A stretch of 64,000 nucleotides of DNA, from positions 248,001 through 312,000 of the forward strand of contig NZ_AUHU01000005.1 of the NCBI RefSeq assembly GCF_000423345.1, written 5' to 3'. Source of the DNA: Marinimicrobium agarilyticum DSM 16975. Its GTDB lineage: Bacteria; Pseudomonadota; Gammaproteobacteria; Pseudomonadales; Cellvibrionaceae. The notes below the pieces were generated by a model. That model made no database searches, was not told the origin of the DNA, and was given only the letters and a program-made list of their open reading frames with translations. Every line of letters begins with the position of its first letter. The first letter of the stretch is position 1. Shown here one piece after another: positions 27,808-36,386 of this stretch. Position numbers and translations under genes: made by a program.

Positions 27808-28898
27808 GCCATCGAACGATTGGCGGCGAACCGCACGGGGGCGATCTACAACGGGCCCGCGCCCTCTTTGGTGAGGGTGGCTGGGGTGAGGGTGGCTGGG
27901 GCGACGGTGACTGGCAGGATCTGTCCACCGGCATCAGCCCCTGGCCCTGGCCGGTGCCACCGGTGCCAGCGTCGATCTGGCAGCGCTTGCCGGAGGGGGG
28001 AGGGCCCTTGTCCAAGATCGCCGCCCACTACTACGGCGTTGATGAGGAATCCGTTTTGCCGCTACCGGGCAGTCAGTTTGGTATCGCCCGGTTGCCTCAT
28101 CACCTATCCTCCGGACGGGTGGCATTGCCCGCCTTGGGATACGCGGAGCATGAGCGGGCCTGGCGCGGGGCCGGCCATGAGTTGATGAAATATGACTGCT
28201 GGGATGGGTTGGAATCGCTGATCGAAACCGGGTCCGTAAATCATCTGGTGTTGATCAACCCGAACAACCCCACGGCGGAGCGGCTACCGCTGGACACATT
28301 ACGAGGCTGGCTGCGCCAACTGCCGGACGACAGTGTCGTACTGGTGGACGAAGCGTTTGCGGACCTCACACCCCAGTGCAGCGTGGTTCCGTTGCTGAAA
28401 GAATTTCCATCGCTCTGGGTGCTGCGCTCGGTGGGTAAATTCTTCGGCTTGGCGGGGGTACGGTTGGGATTTCTGCTCGGCCAGTCGGATCACTGGCTGA
28501 GACGGGCGCTTGCGTCCGAACTCGAGCCCTGGGGCGTCTCCCACCTCGCCCAGTGGGTCGGTGCCCAGGCGCTGTCCGATGAACACTGGCAACGGGAGCA
28601 GCGTGAGCGGTTGGCGCACGCCTCACGCCAGTTGGAGGCGCTCTGGCGACGCCATCTTGACACTCAGTGCCCGCAAGTCACTGTGGCGAACGGCGGTCTG
28701 TTTGTCACCTTGCGCGGGCCAGCGGCGGTGCTGCGGGAGTTGCATACACAACTGGCGGCTCGGCACCTGTGGTTGCGCCTCGGGGAGGACCCACATCGCA
28801 GTGCCGCTTGGTTGCGTTGTGGCTTGCCGGCGGACGGGGGACGGCGTTTGGCCCAGGCACTGGACGTGATTACGATCAATATTGAGGAGAATGCGTGA
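27804..28898 (+). CDS. cobD: Threonine-phosphate decarboxylase (PLP enzyme)
   Basis: 364 residues; the ATG overlaps the cbiB stop. It is a fold-type I PLP enzyme like L-threonine-O-3-phosphate decarboxylase: DLSTGISPWPWPVPPVPAS near 40-58, LVLINPNNPTAERLP, VVLVDEAFADL and the Schiff-base lysine in LRSVGKFFGLAGVRLGFLLG. It supplies aminopropanol phosphate to CbiB. The N-terminus contains an unusual GEGGWGEGGWGDGDW stretch encoded by a 15-bp tandem repeat. The gene is called cobC in Pseudomonas nomenclature. Confidence 0.88.
   Translation: MSHRTIGGEPHGGDLQRARALFGEGGWGEGGWGDGDWQDLSTGISPWPWPVPPVPASIWQRLPEGGGPLSKIAAHYYGVDEESVLPLPGSQFGIARLPHHLSSGRVALPALGYAEHERAWRGAGHELMKYDCWDGLESLIETGSVNHLVLINPNNPTAERLPLDTLRGWLRQLPDDSVVLVDEAFADLTPQCSVVPLLKEFPSLWVLRSVGKFFGLAGVRLGFLLGQSDHWLRRALASELEPWGVSHLAQWVGAQALSDEHWQREQRERLAHASRQLEALWRRHLDTQCPQVTVANGGLFVTLRGPAAVLRELHTQLAARHLWLRLGEDPHRSAAWLRCGLPADGGRRLAQALDVITINIEENA
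27871..27915 (+). repeat. 15-bp in-frame tandem repeat inside the decarboxylase gene
   Basis: Two perfect copies of GTGAGGGTGGCTGGG (27871-27885, 27886-27900) and one degenerate copy (27901-27915). Copy-number change would add or remove five residues (EGGWG) without a frameshift. Confidence 0.85.
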
Positions 28899-29815
28899 AA
28901 TTCATGACGGGAAAGGGGTGGCAAAAAAGGGCGCCCGGAATGGTGGGGGCGATTGCCCTCTTGTGCCTGGCAACAGTGGTGCAGGCCGAGGTTCGGGTGA
29001 CCGATTTTCAGGGACGAACGGTTACGCTGGAGAAGCCCGCCGAGCGAATCATTGCGTTGGCACCCCATATTGTGGAGAACGCCTACAGTGCCGGCGCGGG
29101 AGACAAGCTGGTGGCGGCGGTCAATTACAGTGATTTCCCCCCCGAGGCCAAGGATTTGCCTCAGCTGGGGGGCTACAAGGCGGTCAGCGTTGAGGCGATC
29201 GTCGCCCTGAAGCCGGACCTGGTCTTGGTGTGGCGCTCGGGCAATGGGGACACGCTGCTTCGCCAGTTGGAGCGGCTGGGCTTGACCGTTTACGTCGATG
29301 AGCCGCGAACGCTGGAAGATGTCGCCCGGGCGGTTCGGGACATCGGTGTTCTGGCAGGCTCGGAACCTGAAGCCACGGAGAATGCCCGGGCCTTCACCCG
29401 GCGGCTGGAAGGGTTGCGCGCCGAGTACAGCGGGCAGTCGCCGGTGACGGTGCTGTATCAGGTATGGAACCAACCGCTGCAGACGCTCAACGGAGAGCAT
29501 CTGGTGAGCGATGTCATCCGTTTGTGCGGTGGGCGCAATGCGTACGCCGACGCCGAGCCCATCGCGCCCAAGATCAATATGGAAACGGTGCTGGAACGGG
29601 ACCCCCATGCCATTGTGGCCAGTGGCATGGGGGACAATCGCCCCGAGTGGCTGGACGAGTGGAAAGAGTGGCCCGGGCTGACCGCCGTCAAACAGGACAA
29701 TCTGTTTTTCGTGCCGCCGGATCTGATCCAGCGGCACACCTTCCGGATACTCGACGGCGCCGAGTTATTGTGCCGGCACTTGAGCACCGCCCGGAGACGA
29801 CTTAGCGCTCCGTAA
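28895..29815 (+). CDS. btuF: Periplasmic cobalamin-binding protein BtuF
   Basis: 306 residues from GTG 28895, which overlaps the previous stop and has GAGGAGA just upstream. A long n-region and hydrophobic core (GAIALLCLATVVQA) form the signal peptide. The TroA-type binding fold shows RIIALAPHIVENAYSAGAGDKLVAAVNYSDFP (the B12-contact loop) and LKPDLVLVW. It delivers corrinoid to the BtuCD-like permease encoded six genes upstream. Its 3' end overlaps the convergent transglutaminase gene by 14 bp. Confidence 0.88.
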   Translation: MKFMTGKGWQKRAPGMVGAIALLCLATVVQAEVRVTDFQGRTVTLEKPAERIIALAPHIVENAYSAGAGDKLVAAVNYSDFPPEAKDLPQLGGYKAVSVEAIVALKPDLVLVWRSGNGDTLLRQLERLGLTVYVDEPRTLEDVARAVRDIGVLAGSEPEATENARAFTRRLEGLRAEYSGQSPVTVLYQVWNQPLQTLNGEHLVSDVIRLCGGRNAYADAEPIAPKINMETVLERDPHAIVASGMGDNRPEWLDEWKEWPGLTAVKQDNLFFVPPDLIQRHTFRILDGAELLCRHLSTARRRLSAP

Positions 29816-32800
29816 GCGTGCTCGACTCCTTGAGGTTGACCGGGTGGCGCAGTGCATCCAGCGCTTGGGCCGTGAACCGTTGGTAGTCGGCGTAGCGGGT
29901 GGCCCCGAACCGCCCGGCGTTGATCTCGAAGCGGAACTGCCGGGTCGCGCTTTGCTCATCCGCCTTCCAGTCCGATTCGAAAGCGCCGAACTCGGAGCGT
30001 CGCTCCCGCCGACTCTGTTTGCTCAACCGGATTGCCTCCTGATGCGGTGCCCGGTAGGAAACTTCGGTTTCGAACACCAGGGGGTAACTGACTTCGAAGT
30101 CGGTCTGCCGGTCGTTCACCCAATGGCTGCTGAGGTAGTAGTGCTCCCAGTAGGCCGGGTCCAGCACAAGGTTCTGGTCGTTCCAGAAGCCCATGGGGCT
30201 GACCCGATAGCGAAGGTTCAGTACCAGGTCCTTATCGGTGGCGAAGAGGTGGTCGACGCTCAATGACTCCACCGCGACCGGTTCGCCTCCCTCTCCCAGA
30301 AAACGCTGTACCCAGTTGAGGCGTTCGCGCGGCTCGATGTTTTTGAGGTGACTGCGCAGAGTGGAGGCGAAGTAGGCCCCCATCCGCACTTTTTCGGTCA
30401 CTTGCAGGTCGCCGTTGGGTTGGACCTCCAGGTTCCGCCGGATACGGACCCGACTGCGATCGAGTTCCGGGACCGCTACCAGTTCCGGCTTGTCACCCAA
30501 GGTCAGGGTCCAGGAGCCACCCAGGCCGTCGGGGGAGACCGCGAGTAAATCAATGTCTTTGTTGGTGGCGTCGATAAAGGTTCCCCCGCGCCACTCGGGC
30601 AGGTAGACCACCATATGGTCGAACTGGTCGATGCTGGGCATATCCGGGTCCACGGGGCCGGACAGGTTCGCCAGGGCCAGCTCGGCGGGAATGCCGGCTT
30701 CGCGCAACAGCCGCCACAACAGGACTGAATGATCCTTACAGTCCCCGAAGCGGTCCTGCAGGATTTTCGAGGGCGGGTTGGGGGTGTAGCCGCGCACGCC
30801 GAACTCCAGTGCTTTGTAGGTCAGCGTTTGCTGCACATAGCGGGCGAGGGCGGCGATGCGGGCTTCGGTGTCCTTCGGGTTCAGTTCGCCGGTCAGTTGC
30901 TTCACCAATGATGGCAGCTCCGGGCTCTCGGCGAGAATCAGGTCGTTGACCCGCTGGCGGTAATCGTCGCCGGCGCTTCGCCACTGATTCTCGCTCACCA
31001 GCACGACACTCGCCATGTACTCTTCGTCATTGACCTGCATGGGTTCCCAGAGAGCAGGGGTAGGGTTTTCCACGGTCCAGAGCAGGCTGTTTTTCCGTTT
31101 TTTGGGTTTGGGGGCGTTGGTCTGGTTGTAGAGCAGGTCCTCAAGCTTGCCTTCGATGTACAGGGCCGCCAGGCCGATGGGTCGCTCACCGGACAGGTAC
31201 AGGCGCTCGAACGAAAACTCGTCGGCGACGGAGCGTTGCTCCAGGGTGTAGACGAATTCGATACGGTAGTTGGGTGCCAGCCCCGCCACTGGAGCGCGTA
31301 CCACTTTGCCGAACGTGGCCTGATCGTAATCGGCGGCATCGCCGATGTAGAGGCTGCTGCGATCCAGCTCCGAGACTTTGCGACCCTCGGTATCAAAGAC
31401 TTCGAGCCGGTTGATGTACAGCTTTTCGGATAGCGGATTGAACCGGGCGTAAAGCGTGCTGTGGCGCTGAACCCCGGCCTGGTCATGCACTTTGATATGG
31501 CGCACGTGGGTGGTCTTGAGAGGCTTGTCCGGGTCGTAGTGATAGGCGGTCACGGTGAGCGGGTAGTGGGAGTCGTACTCTTCGATGCCGGTTACCTCGT
31601 CGGGCGCTTCAAGCTCGGGCCAGGCCACCGCTTCGATGGGCTGGTTGATTGACGCCGAGTCGCCCTTTCCCAGTTGCGCATTGGTGTAACGCAGGTATTC
31701 GGTGACATTGGCGTCTCCGGGCTGAAGGACCAGCGCCTGCTCAAAGGACGCCTTGGCGTCGTTGTAGCGCTCCAATTGGTATTGGGCGTCGCCGCGGTAG
31801 TTGTAGACCAGCGCTGAGCCGCGGCCCTGGTCAATGAGTTTGTCACTGAAGGCCACCACGCGCTCGTACTCGCGCATGGCGCCCAGCACTTCCATGCGGG
31901 TGATGTCCAGATTGGCGGAGCGAATGCCCCGGTTTTCGGCCTCGTCGAGCGTTTTGAGTGCCTCCTGGTAGGCTTCTCGCGCCACGGCCAATTCGGCCAA
32001 AGCCTGCACGGCTGTTACCCCCGGCTCTTTCGGGCTGTACTTGAGGGCCACGGTATTGGCCCGGTCCAGTCGCCCCAGTTCGACCAGACTCTGGGTGTAG
32101 GCATAGAGGTCGTCCTCGGAGAGTTCCCCCAATTCAAACCCCTGGCGGTAGTGTCGGGTCGCCTCTTCGTAGTTGCCGAGGTGGTATTCGAACCAGCCCA
32201 GCCAGCCTTTCACCATGGCCTCTTCCTGTTCCGCAATGGCGGGGCGTTTCATCAACTGCAGTCCGGCGCCGTATTGGCTTAACTGGTTGTAAGTGGAGGC
32301 GGCGTTGTTGATATAGACGGTGTCCGTCGGGTCGAGGGTGGCCGCGAGGCGGAAGCCCTCCACCGCGGCCAGGTAGTTCTCCACACCGTGGAAGTAGAGC
32401 CCGGCGGCGTTGTAGAACCAGGCCCGGGCCAGTTCAGTGGCGCTGTTGTGCGGGGTGGTGAAGTGGAGCCGGTCCACGAGCTCATCGGCCATGGTGTCCA
32501 GAGCGGCGTCGTCCAGGGTGGTCCAGACCGTGAGCATCAGCGCGCAGTCGCCTCGCTCAATCACGTGGTAGCGGAAGCGGAAGGGCAGTTGGCCCTCTCG
32601 CGGGCGCACGGACTCCCAGACGCGGGCGGTTTCGCCGTCGATCAAGAGAGTCCCCTCGGCGCGAGCCCCCGGGGTGGGATACTGGTGCCCCATGCTTCTC
32701 AGCAACGCGAAGTTGACCGCTTCGGGGCCCGGTTGCCAGTCCTCGAAACAGGCGCTCACCGCCACAAATGCGCCCTGCCAGCGCTCCGCACCCACATCGG

Positions 32801-33035
32801 GGTGGGAGACGTGCTCATCGATGTTGTCCCAGTGGCGCCATTCGGTGCCCTCCAGTTCCAGCCGGTAGCCATAGTCAGAACGGAAAGTGGTCATCAACGG
32901 AGGTTCGGCATCCGTGGGCGTCGCGGCGCTCTCGGGGCGGTTCTTGGCGGCTTCGGTCAGCGCGGGCATACCCAGGCAGGCCAGTATGAGAAGCAGGGCG
33001 CTGAGGGGGGCGGGAAAGCGGAAATTCTGACGCAT
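29802..33035 (-). CDS. DUF3857/transglutaminase-domain protein with TPR repeats
   Basis: 1077 residues with a signal peptide (ALLLILACLGMPALTEA). Residues ~200-460 hold TPR-type helical repeats (NAAGLYFHGVENYLAAVEGF, LVYNYRGDAQYQLERYNDAK). A DUF3857 domain (YHYDPDKPLKTTHVRHIKVH) follows at ~500-680. A transglutaminase-like domain at ~730-850 has a full Cys-His-Asp triad (RFGDCKDHSVLLWRLL, FDHMVVYLPEW, FIDATNKDID). It is periplasmic or outer-membrane-associated. Substrate and pathway are unknown. Confidence 0.85.
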   Translation of the reverse strand: MRQNFRFPAPLSALLLILACLGMPALTEAAKNRPESAATPTDAEPPLMTTFRSDYGYRLELEGTEWRHWDNIDEHVSHPDVGAERWQGAFVAVSACFEDWQPGPEAVNFALLRSMGHQYPTPGARAEGTLLIDGETARVWESVRPREGQLPFRFRYHVIERGDCALMLTVWTTLDDAALDTMADELVDRLHFTTPHNSATELARAWFYNAAGLYFHGVENYLAAVEGFRLAATLDPTDTVYINNAASTYNQLSQYGAGLQLMKRPAIAEQEEAMVKGWLGWFEYHLGNYEEATRHYRQGFELGELSEDDLYAYTQSLVELGRLDRANTVALKYSPKEPGVTAVQALAELAVAREAYQEALKTLDEAENRGIRSANLDITRMEVLGAMREYERVVAFSDKLIDQGRGSALVYNYRGDAQYQLERYNDAKASFEQALVLQPGDANVTEYLRYTNAQLGKGDSASINQPIEAVAWPELEAPDEVTGIEEYDSHYPLTVTAYHYDPDKPLKTTHVRHIKVHDQAGVQRHSTLYARFNPLSEKLYINRLEVFDTEGRKVSELDRSSLYIGDAADYDQATFGKVVRAPVAGLAPNYRIEFVYTLEQRSVADEFSFERLYLSGERPIGLAALYIEGKLEDLLYNQTNAPKPKKRKNSLLWTVENPTPALWEPMQVNDEEYMASVVLVSENQWRSAGDDYRQRVNDLILAESPELPSLVKQLTGELNPKDTEARIAALARYVQQTLTYKALEFGVRGYTPNPPSKILQDRFGDCKDHSVLLWRLLREAGIPAELALANLSGPVDPDMPSIDQFDHMVVYLPEWRGGTFIDATNKDIDLLAVSPDGLGGSWTLTLGDKPELVAVPELDRSRVRIRRNLEVQPNGDLQVTEKVRMGAYFASTLRSHLKNIEPRERLNWVQRFLGEGGEPVAVESLSVDHLFATDKDLVLNLRYRVSPMGFWNDQNLVLDPAYWEHYYLSSHWVNDRQTDFEVSYPLVFETEVSYRAPHQEAIRLSKQSRRERRSEFGAFESDWKADEQSATRQFRFEINAGRFGATRYADYQRFTAQALDALRHPVNLKESSTLTER

Positions 33036-33174
33036 GCAGGGGTCCTTTTGGGGTCGCCTTGACGGCTTGTTATCTCAGGAGCGTCCCGGCGGTTGATCTT
33101 TTGGGTAATACTAGCGGGATTGGGCTCTGGGGGCAATTCATGTGCCCACGTCGGAGTGGCGGGCAATTTGGGTG

Positions 33175-33202
33175 GTGACAGGCGGCGGGAAAATGCTAGT
33201 AT
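33175..33202 (+). promoter_or_regulatory. Candidate sigma70 promoter for the SapC-like gene
   Basis: GTGACA (33175-33180), a 16-bp spacer, then TAGTAT (33197-33202). It lies 73 bp upstream of the GTG start, in a 239-bp intergenic stretch that has no other feature I can see. Confidence 0.4.
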
Positions 33203-33274
33203 CTGGCCCTGCTTTCTTACCGGCGCCCGGTGCGGCGCTTGAGAATAACAAACGAGGACAACCGAGGTAGTAAC

Positions 33275-34027
33275 GTGTCGAAACAACTTCTGATCTACAA
33301 CAACATTCAGCCGGTCTCCAGCGAAACGCACCGCGATTGGGCCATCCAGATCGAGAATCACGCCTTTGCGGCCGAAGTGAACTCGGTTCCGCTGCTGGCC
33401 ACCGAAATCGCCTCCGTCGCCCGTGAATTGCCGGTGATTTTCGCCAAAACCCAGGACGATGGTGGCTTTGTGCCCCTGGGCGTACTGGGCCTGAAGAAAG
33501 GCCAGAACCTGTTCCTGGACGACAAGCAGCGCCTGACCCTGCGCTACATTCCGGGCTTCTTGCGCCGCTATCCGTTCGCCTTCGCCAACGATGGCAAGAG
33601 CGAGAACTTCACCCTGTGCATCGACGATCAGTTCGAAGGCTGGAGCAAAGATGGCAGCAAGGGTAAGCGCCTGTTCACCGAGTCCGGCGAGCAGACCGAA
33701 GAGCTCAAAGGCGTGATGGACTTCCTCAAGGATTACCAGTACCGCGCCGAGCTGACGAATGCGTTCTGCAAGAAGCTGTCCGAGCTGGAACTGCTGGAGC
33801 CCATGGAAGCCAACATCAAGCTCAAAGACAATCAGGAAGGCGGTGGTTTCAACCTGACCGGTTTCTACGTGGTCAACCGCGAGAAGCTCAAGGCGTTGAA
33901 AGACGAAGAAGTTCTGGATCTGTTCAAGAAAGACGGTCTGGAAATCATCTTCAGCCACCTGCAGTCCATGCAGAACCTGAACGGTCTGGTGAACAAGTAC
34001 TCAGAGCAGTCCAAAACGGCCGCCTGA
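33275..34027 (+). CDS. SapC family protein
   Basis: 250 residues from GTG 33275 (MSKQLLIYNNIQPVSSETH). The body, with FAAEVNSVPLLATEIASVAR, LPVIFAKTQDDGGFVPLGVLGL, YIPGFLRRYPFAFAND and FTLCIDDQFEGWSKDG, matches the SapC family (S-layer-associated in Campylobacter, but widespread in marine proteobacteria with no proven role). It has no signal peptide. A strong terminator follows, so it is probably monocistronic. Confidence 0.85.
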   Translation: MSKQLLIYNNIQPVSSETHRDWAIQIENHAFAAEVNSVPLLATEIASVARELPVIFAKTQDDGGFVPLGVLGLKKGQNLFLDDKQRLTLRYIPGFLRRYPFAFANDGKSENFTLCIDDQFEGWSKDGSKGKRLFTESGEQTEELKGVMDFLKDYQYRAELTNAFCKKLSELELLEPMEANIKLKDNQEGGGFNLTGFYVVNREKLKALKDEEVLDLFKKDGLEIIFSHLQSMQNLNGLVNKYSEQSKTAA

Positions 34028-34048
34028 TACCGTTACAAGTCCGCTCAT

Positions 34049-34084
34049 AAAAAACCCGCGTCCTTTTTGGGCGCGGGTTTTTTT
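34049..34084 (+). terminator. Rho-independent terminator after the SapC-like gene
   Basis: An A-run, CCCGCG stem, T-rich loop, CGCGGG stem and seven T residues, starting 22 bp after the stop. The A-run allows bidirectional use with the convergent universal stress gene. Confidence 0.88.
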
Positions 34085-34115
34085 GTGAACGCCAATTTTC
34101 CGTGACCGCGCTTTG

Positions 34116-34562
34116 TCATCCGCCTTCTTTGGTTTCGTGAATGCGAACGGTCAGCACGTCGCAACTGGCGCCGTGGAGGATGTCGGTGGCGGTGGTGCCC
34201 AGAAGGCGCTTCAGGCCTTTTTCTCCGTGGCTGCCGGCCACGATCACATCCGCCCCGAGCTTCTCGGCCAGGTAGTGAATCTCCGTGGGTGGGTCGCCGA
34301 ACAGGATGTGGATGTGATCCGGTGGCACTGCCAGGTCATGGGTGTATTCGTGGACTTTGGGGTACAGCTCCTGCCGAACCTGCAGTTCACCGTGCCGGTG
34401 GTTTTTACCCGTGCTGCTGCCCAGTGCGGTGACCGGGTGTTCGGCGACGTAAACCAGGTGCAGGTGGTGCTCGTTGTCGGTCAGCCTGCGGGCGGCCTCG
34501 ATGACAACGGAGGAATCCGGCGACAAATCCAGCGCCACCAGGATGGTTGTGTATCCGGGCAT
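34116..34562 (-). CDS. Universal stress protein (UspA family)
   Basis: 148 residues, single-domain length. TTILVALDLSPDSSVVIEAA opens the Usp fold, and GSHGEKGLKRLLGTTATDIL (~113-132) is the ATP-binding Gx2Gx9G(S/T) region. Cytoplasmic. It is convergent with the SapC-like gene and divergent from the epimerase gene. Confidence 0.9.
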   Translation of the reverse strand: MPGYTTILVALDLSPDSSVVIEAARRLTDNEHHLHLVYVAEHPVTALGSSTGKNHRHGELQVRQELYPKVHEYTHDLAVPPDHIHILFGDPPTEIHYLAEKLGADVIVAGSHGEKGLKRLLGTTATDILHGASCDVLTVRIHETKEGG

Positions 34563-34637
34563 AGACGTCTCCCCTATAAGTGTTACTGTTATTGTAGTCT
34601 ACCGGGGACGGTGATCTGAAGTGAGTTGGCGTCAGTA

Positions 34638-34649
34638 CCCCCCCCCCCC
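34638..34649. repeat. 12-base C homopolymer
   Basis: Twelve consecutive C residues lie between the universal stress gene start and the epimerase gene start, 46 bp upstream of the latter. Tracts like this are prone to slippage; here it would alter promoter or leader spacing. Confidence 0.9.
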
Positions 34650-34695
34650 TGAAGGCTCAGCCTCAATCCATTGACCAAGGTTGGAGACGGTCTCT

Positions 34696-35619
34696 ATGAG
34701 TACAGACAATCACCCTCGCGAGATTCTGCTGACCGGTGGCACCGGTTTTATCGGCGTGCCTTTGTGCCACGCCTTACAGAAACGGGGTGATCGGCTCACG
34801 ATACTGACGCGCGATACCCTTCGCGCCGCCAAGACACTCGGCACCGGGGTCAACCTGGTGAGCGAATTGAAGCAGTTGCCCGACAAACCCATCGATACTG
34901 TTATTAATCTCGCCGGTGAGCCGCTGGCGGCCGGTCGGTGGAACGAGCGGCGCAAAGAGGAATTTCGACGCAGCCGTATCGGTACCACCGAGGCGTTGTT
35001 TGAGCACTTTCAGTCCCGCGGGCAGTTTCCCGAGCGGATGGTAAGCGGTAGCGCCATCGGGTTCTACGGCGATGGGGGAGATGCTCCCCTGACTGAAAGC
35101 AACGATGCTGGTAGCGGCTTTGCGGCGCAGTTGTGTCTGGATTGGGAGGCGGTCGCCGAGCGGTTTTCCGACCATGGGACCCGGGTCTGCCGGTTGCGCA
35201 CCGGGATCGTGTTGGGCGAGGGTGGGGGTGCCCTGCAATCCATGTTGCTGCCATTCAAGCTGGGGCTTGGCGGTCGACTGGGGTCAGGTCGGCAGTGGAT
35301 GTCCTGGATTCACCGGGACGACATTGTCGCGTTGATTCTTCATTGCCTGGATTCGGAATCGCTGTCCGGACCGGTAAACGGCACAGCCCCCAACCCGGTG
35401 ACCAATCGGCAGTTTACCCGCACCCTCGCCAAGGTATTGCACCGTCCGGCCATTTTTCCGATGCCGGCCTTTGTGTTGCGAACGCTGATGGCGGATATGG
35501 CGGACGAGCTGCTTTTGGCCAGCCAGCGGGTGCTGCCCGAGGTGGCCATCGAAACGGACTTTCGGCATCGCTTCCCGGATCTGGAAGTGGCGTTGGAGAA
35601 TATTCTGAAGAAACGCTGA
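34696..35619 (+). CDS. TIGR01777 family NAD(P)-binding epimerase-like protein (YfcH-like)
   Basis: 307 residues from ATG 34696 (GGAGACGG upstream). The Rossmann motif is LLTGGTGFIGVPLCHAL; NLAGEPLAAGRWNERRKEEFRRSR is characteristic of this SDR39U1/YfcH subgroup, and GSAIGFYGDGGD (~115) corresponds to the catalytic Tyr region. MSWIHRDDIV and NGTAPNPVTNRQF complete the pattern. The physiological substrate is unknown. Confidence 0.88.
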   Translation: MSTDNHPREILLTGGTGFIGVPLCHALQKRGDRLTILTRDTLRAAKTLGTGVNLVSELKQLPDKPIDTVINLAGEPLAAGRWNERRKEEFRRSRIGTTEALFEHFQSRGQFPERMVSGSAIGFYGDGGDAPLTESNDAGSGFAAQLCLDWEAVAERFSDHGTRVCRLRTGIVLGEGGGALQSMLLPFKLGLGGRLGSGRQWMSWIHRDDIVALILHCLDSESLSGPVNGTAPNPVTNRQFTRTLAKVLHRPAIFPMPAFVLRTLMADMADELLLASQRVLPEVAIETDFRHRFPDLEVALENILKKR

Positions 35620-35648
35620 GAACTGTTAAAAATATTTTCACCCAGAGT

Positions 35649-35676
35649 CTTGAAAAGCGGTTGGTTGCCCCTATTT
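35649..35676 (+). promoter_or_regulatory. Sigma32-type heat-shock promoter of the Hsp20 gene
   Basis: CTTGAAA (35649-35655), a 12-bp spacer, then CCCCTATTT (35668-35676), very close to the sigma32 consensus. It implies a start near 35683 and a ~140-nt leader. Confidence 0.8.
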
Positions 35677-35794
35677 TTTACTTGAGCCCGCTCGATAGAG
35701 GGGCTCGGTCACCGGCCAGTAGGCGGCATGCGTCGCCAACGTTCGGTGGCAATCAACTGAATTGACTTGATCATTGTGATAAGTCACTACCCCA

Positions 35795-35817
35795 ATATTG
35801 CTCTGAAGTGAGGATAT
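35795..35817 (+). promoter_or_regulatory. ROSE-like RNA thermometer masking the Hsp20 ribosome-binding site
   Basis: ATATTGCTC (35795-35803) can pair with GAGGATAT (35810-35817): four A/T pairs, a U-G wobble, a bulged G, then C-G, U-A, C-G over a 6-nt loop. The TTGCT opposite the Shine-Dalgarno (GAGGA, 7 bp before the ATG) is the hallmark of ROSE elements on small heat-shock genes. Confidence 0.7.
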
Positions 35818-35821
35818 TACT

Positions 35822-36301
35822 ATGCGTAGCTTTGATTTTTCTCCCCTGTATCGTTCGGCCATCGGTTTCGATCGCATGGCAAGCCTGCTCGATAACCTGA
35901 GCCGTGCCGAGCAGAACCAGCCGAGTTACCCACCGTACAACATCGAGTTGACGGGTGAGGACCAATACCGGATTACCATGGCAGTGGCCGGTTTCGATCG
36001 CTCGGAACTGAACATTGAAGTCAATCAGAACAACCTGACCATTTCCGCCAACAAGGAACCCGAGAACGAAGAGCGCACCTACCTGCATCAGGGCATTGCC
36101 GCCCGGAATTTCGAGCGCCGTTTCCAACTGGCGGACCATGTGGAAGTCAAATCGGCGACCTTTGAAAACGGCCTGCTGCACATCGAACTGAAGCGGGAAA
36201 TTCCGGATGCGATGAAACCCCGGACCATTCAGATTGAGGACAGTCAGGGCGATGTCAAAAGCGTTGCCCATGACCGCAAAAGCGAAACCAAGGCGGCTTA
36301 A
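35822..36301 (+). CDS. ibpA: Small heat-shock protein (Hsp20/IbpA family)
   Basis: 159 residues. RSFDFSPLYRSAIGFDRMASLLDN is the IbpA-type N-terminus. The alpha-crystallin domain spans ~35-125 (PPYNIELTGEDQYRITMAVA, ERTYLHQGIAARNFERRFQL), and IPDAMKPRTIQI gives the C-terminal I-x-I motif. It is an ATP-independent holdase for aggregating proteins. Control is heat-responsive at two levels: the sigma32-type promoter and the thermometer upstream. Confidence 0.92.
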   Translation: MRSFDFSPLYRSAIGFDRMASLLDNLSRAEQNQPSYPPYNIELTGEDQYRITMAVAGFDRSELNIEVNQNNLTISANKEPENEERTYLHQGIAARNFERRFQLADHVEVKSATFENGLLHIELKREIPDAMKPRTIQIEDSQGDVKSVAHDRKSETKAA

Positions 36302-36335
36302 CCTGGTGCGCTAAAAACGCACGATGAAGACGCTG

Positions 36336-36364
36336 AAAAGCCGGGGGAAATCCCCGGCTTTTTT
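36336..36364 (+). terminator. Rho-independent terminator after the Hsp20 gene
   Basis: GCCGGGG / CCCCGGC stem with a short loop and a six-T tail, about 35 bp past the stop. The A-run on the left side could serve the convergent regulator gene too. Confidence 0.88.
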
Positions 36365-36386
36365 ATGGTGGTTATTTTTTGGGGTG

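Noticed and set aside
35133-35765. Plus-strand frame overlapping the epimerase gene
   Set aside because: It is a shifted frame of the same coding sequence, with no domain and no ribosome-binding site.
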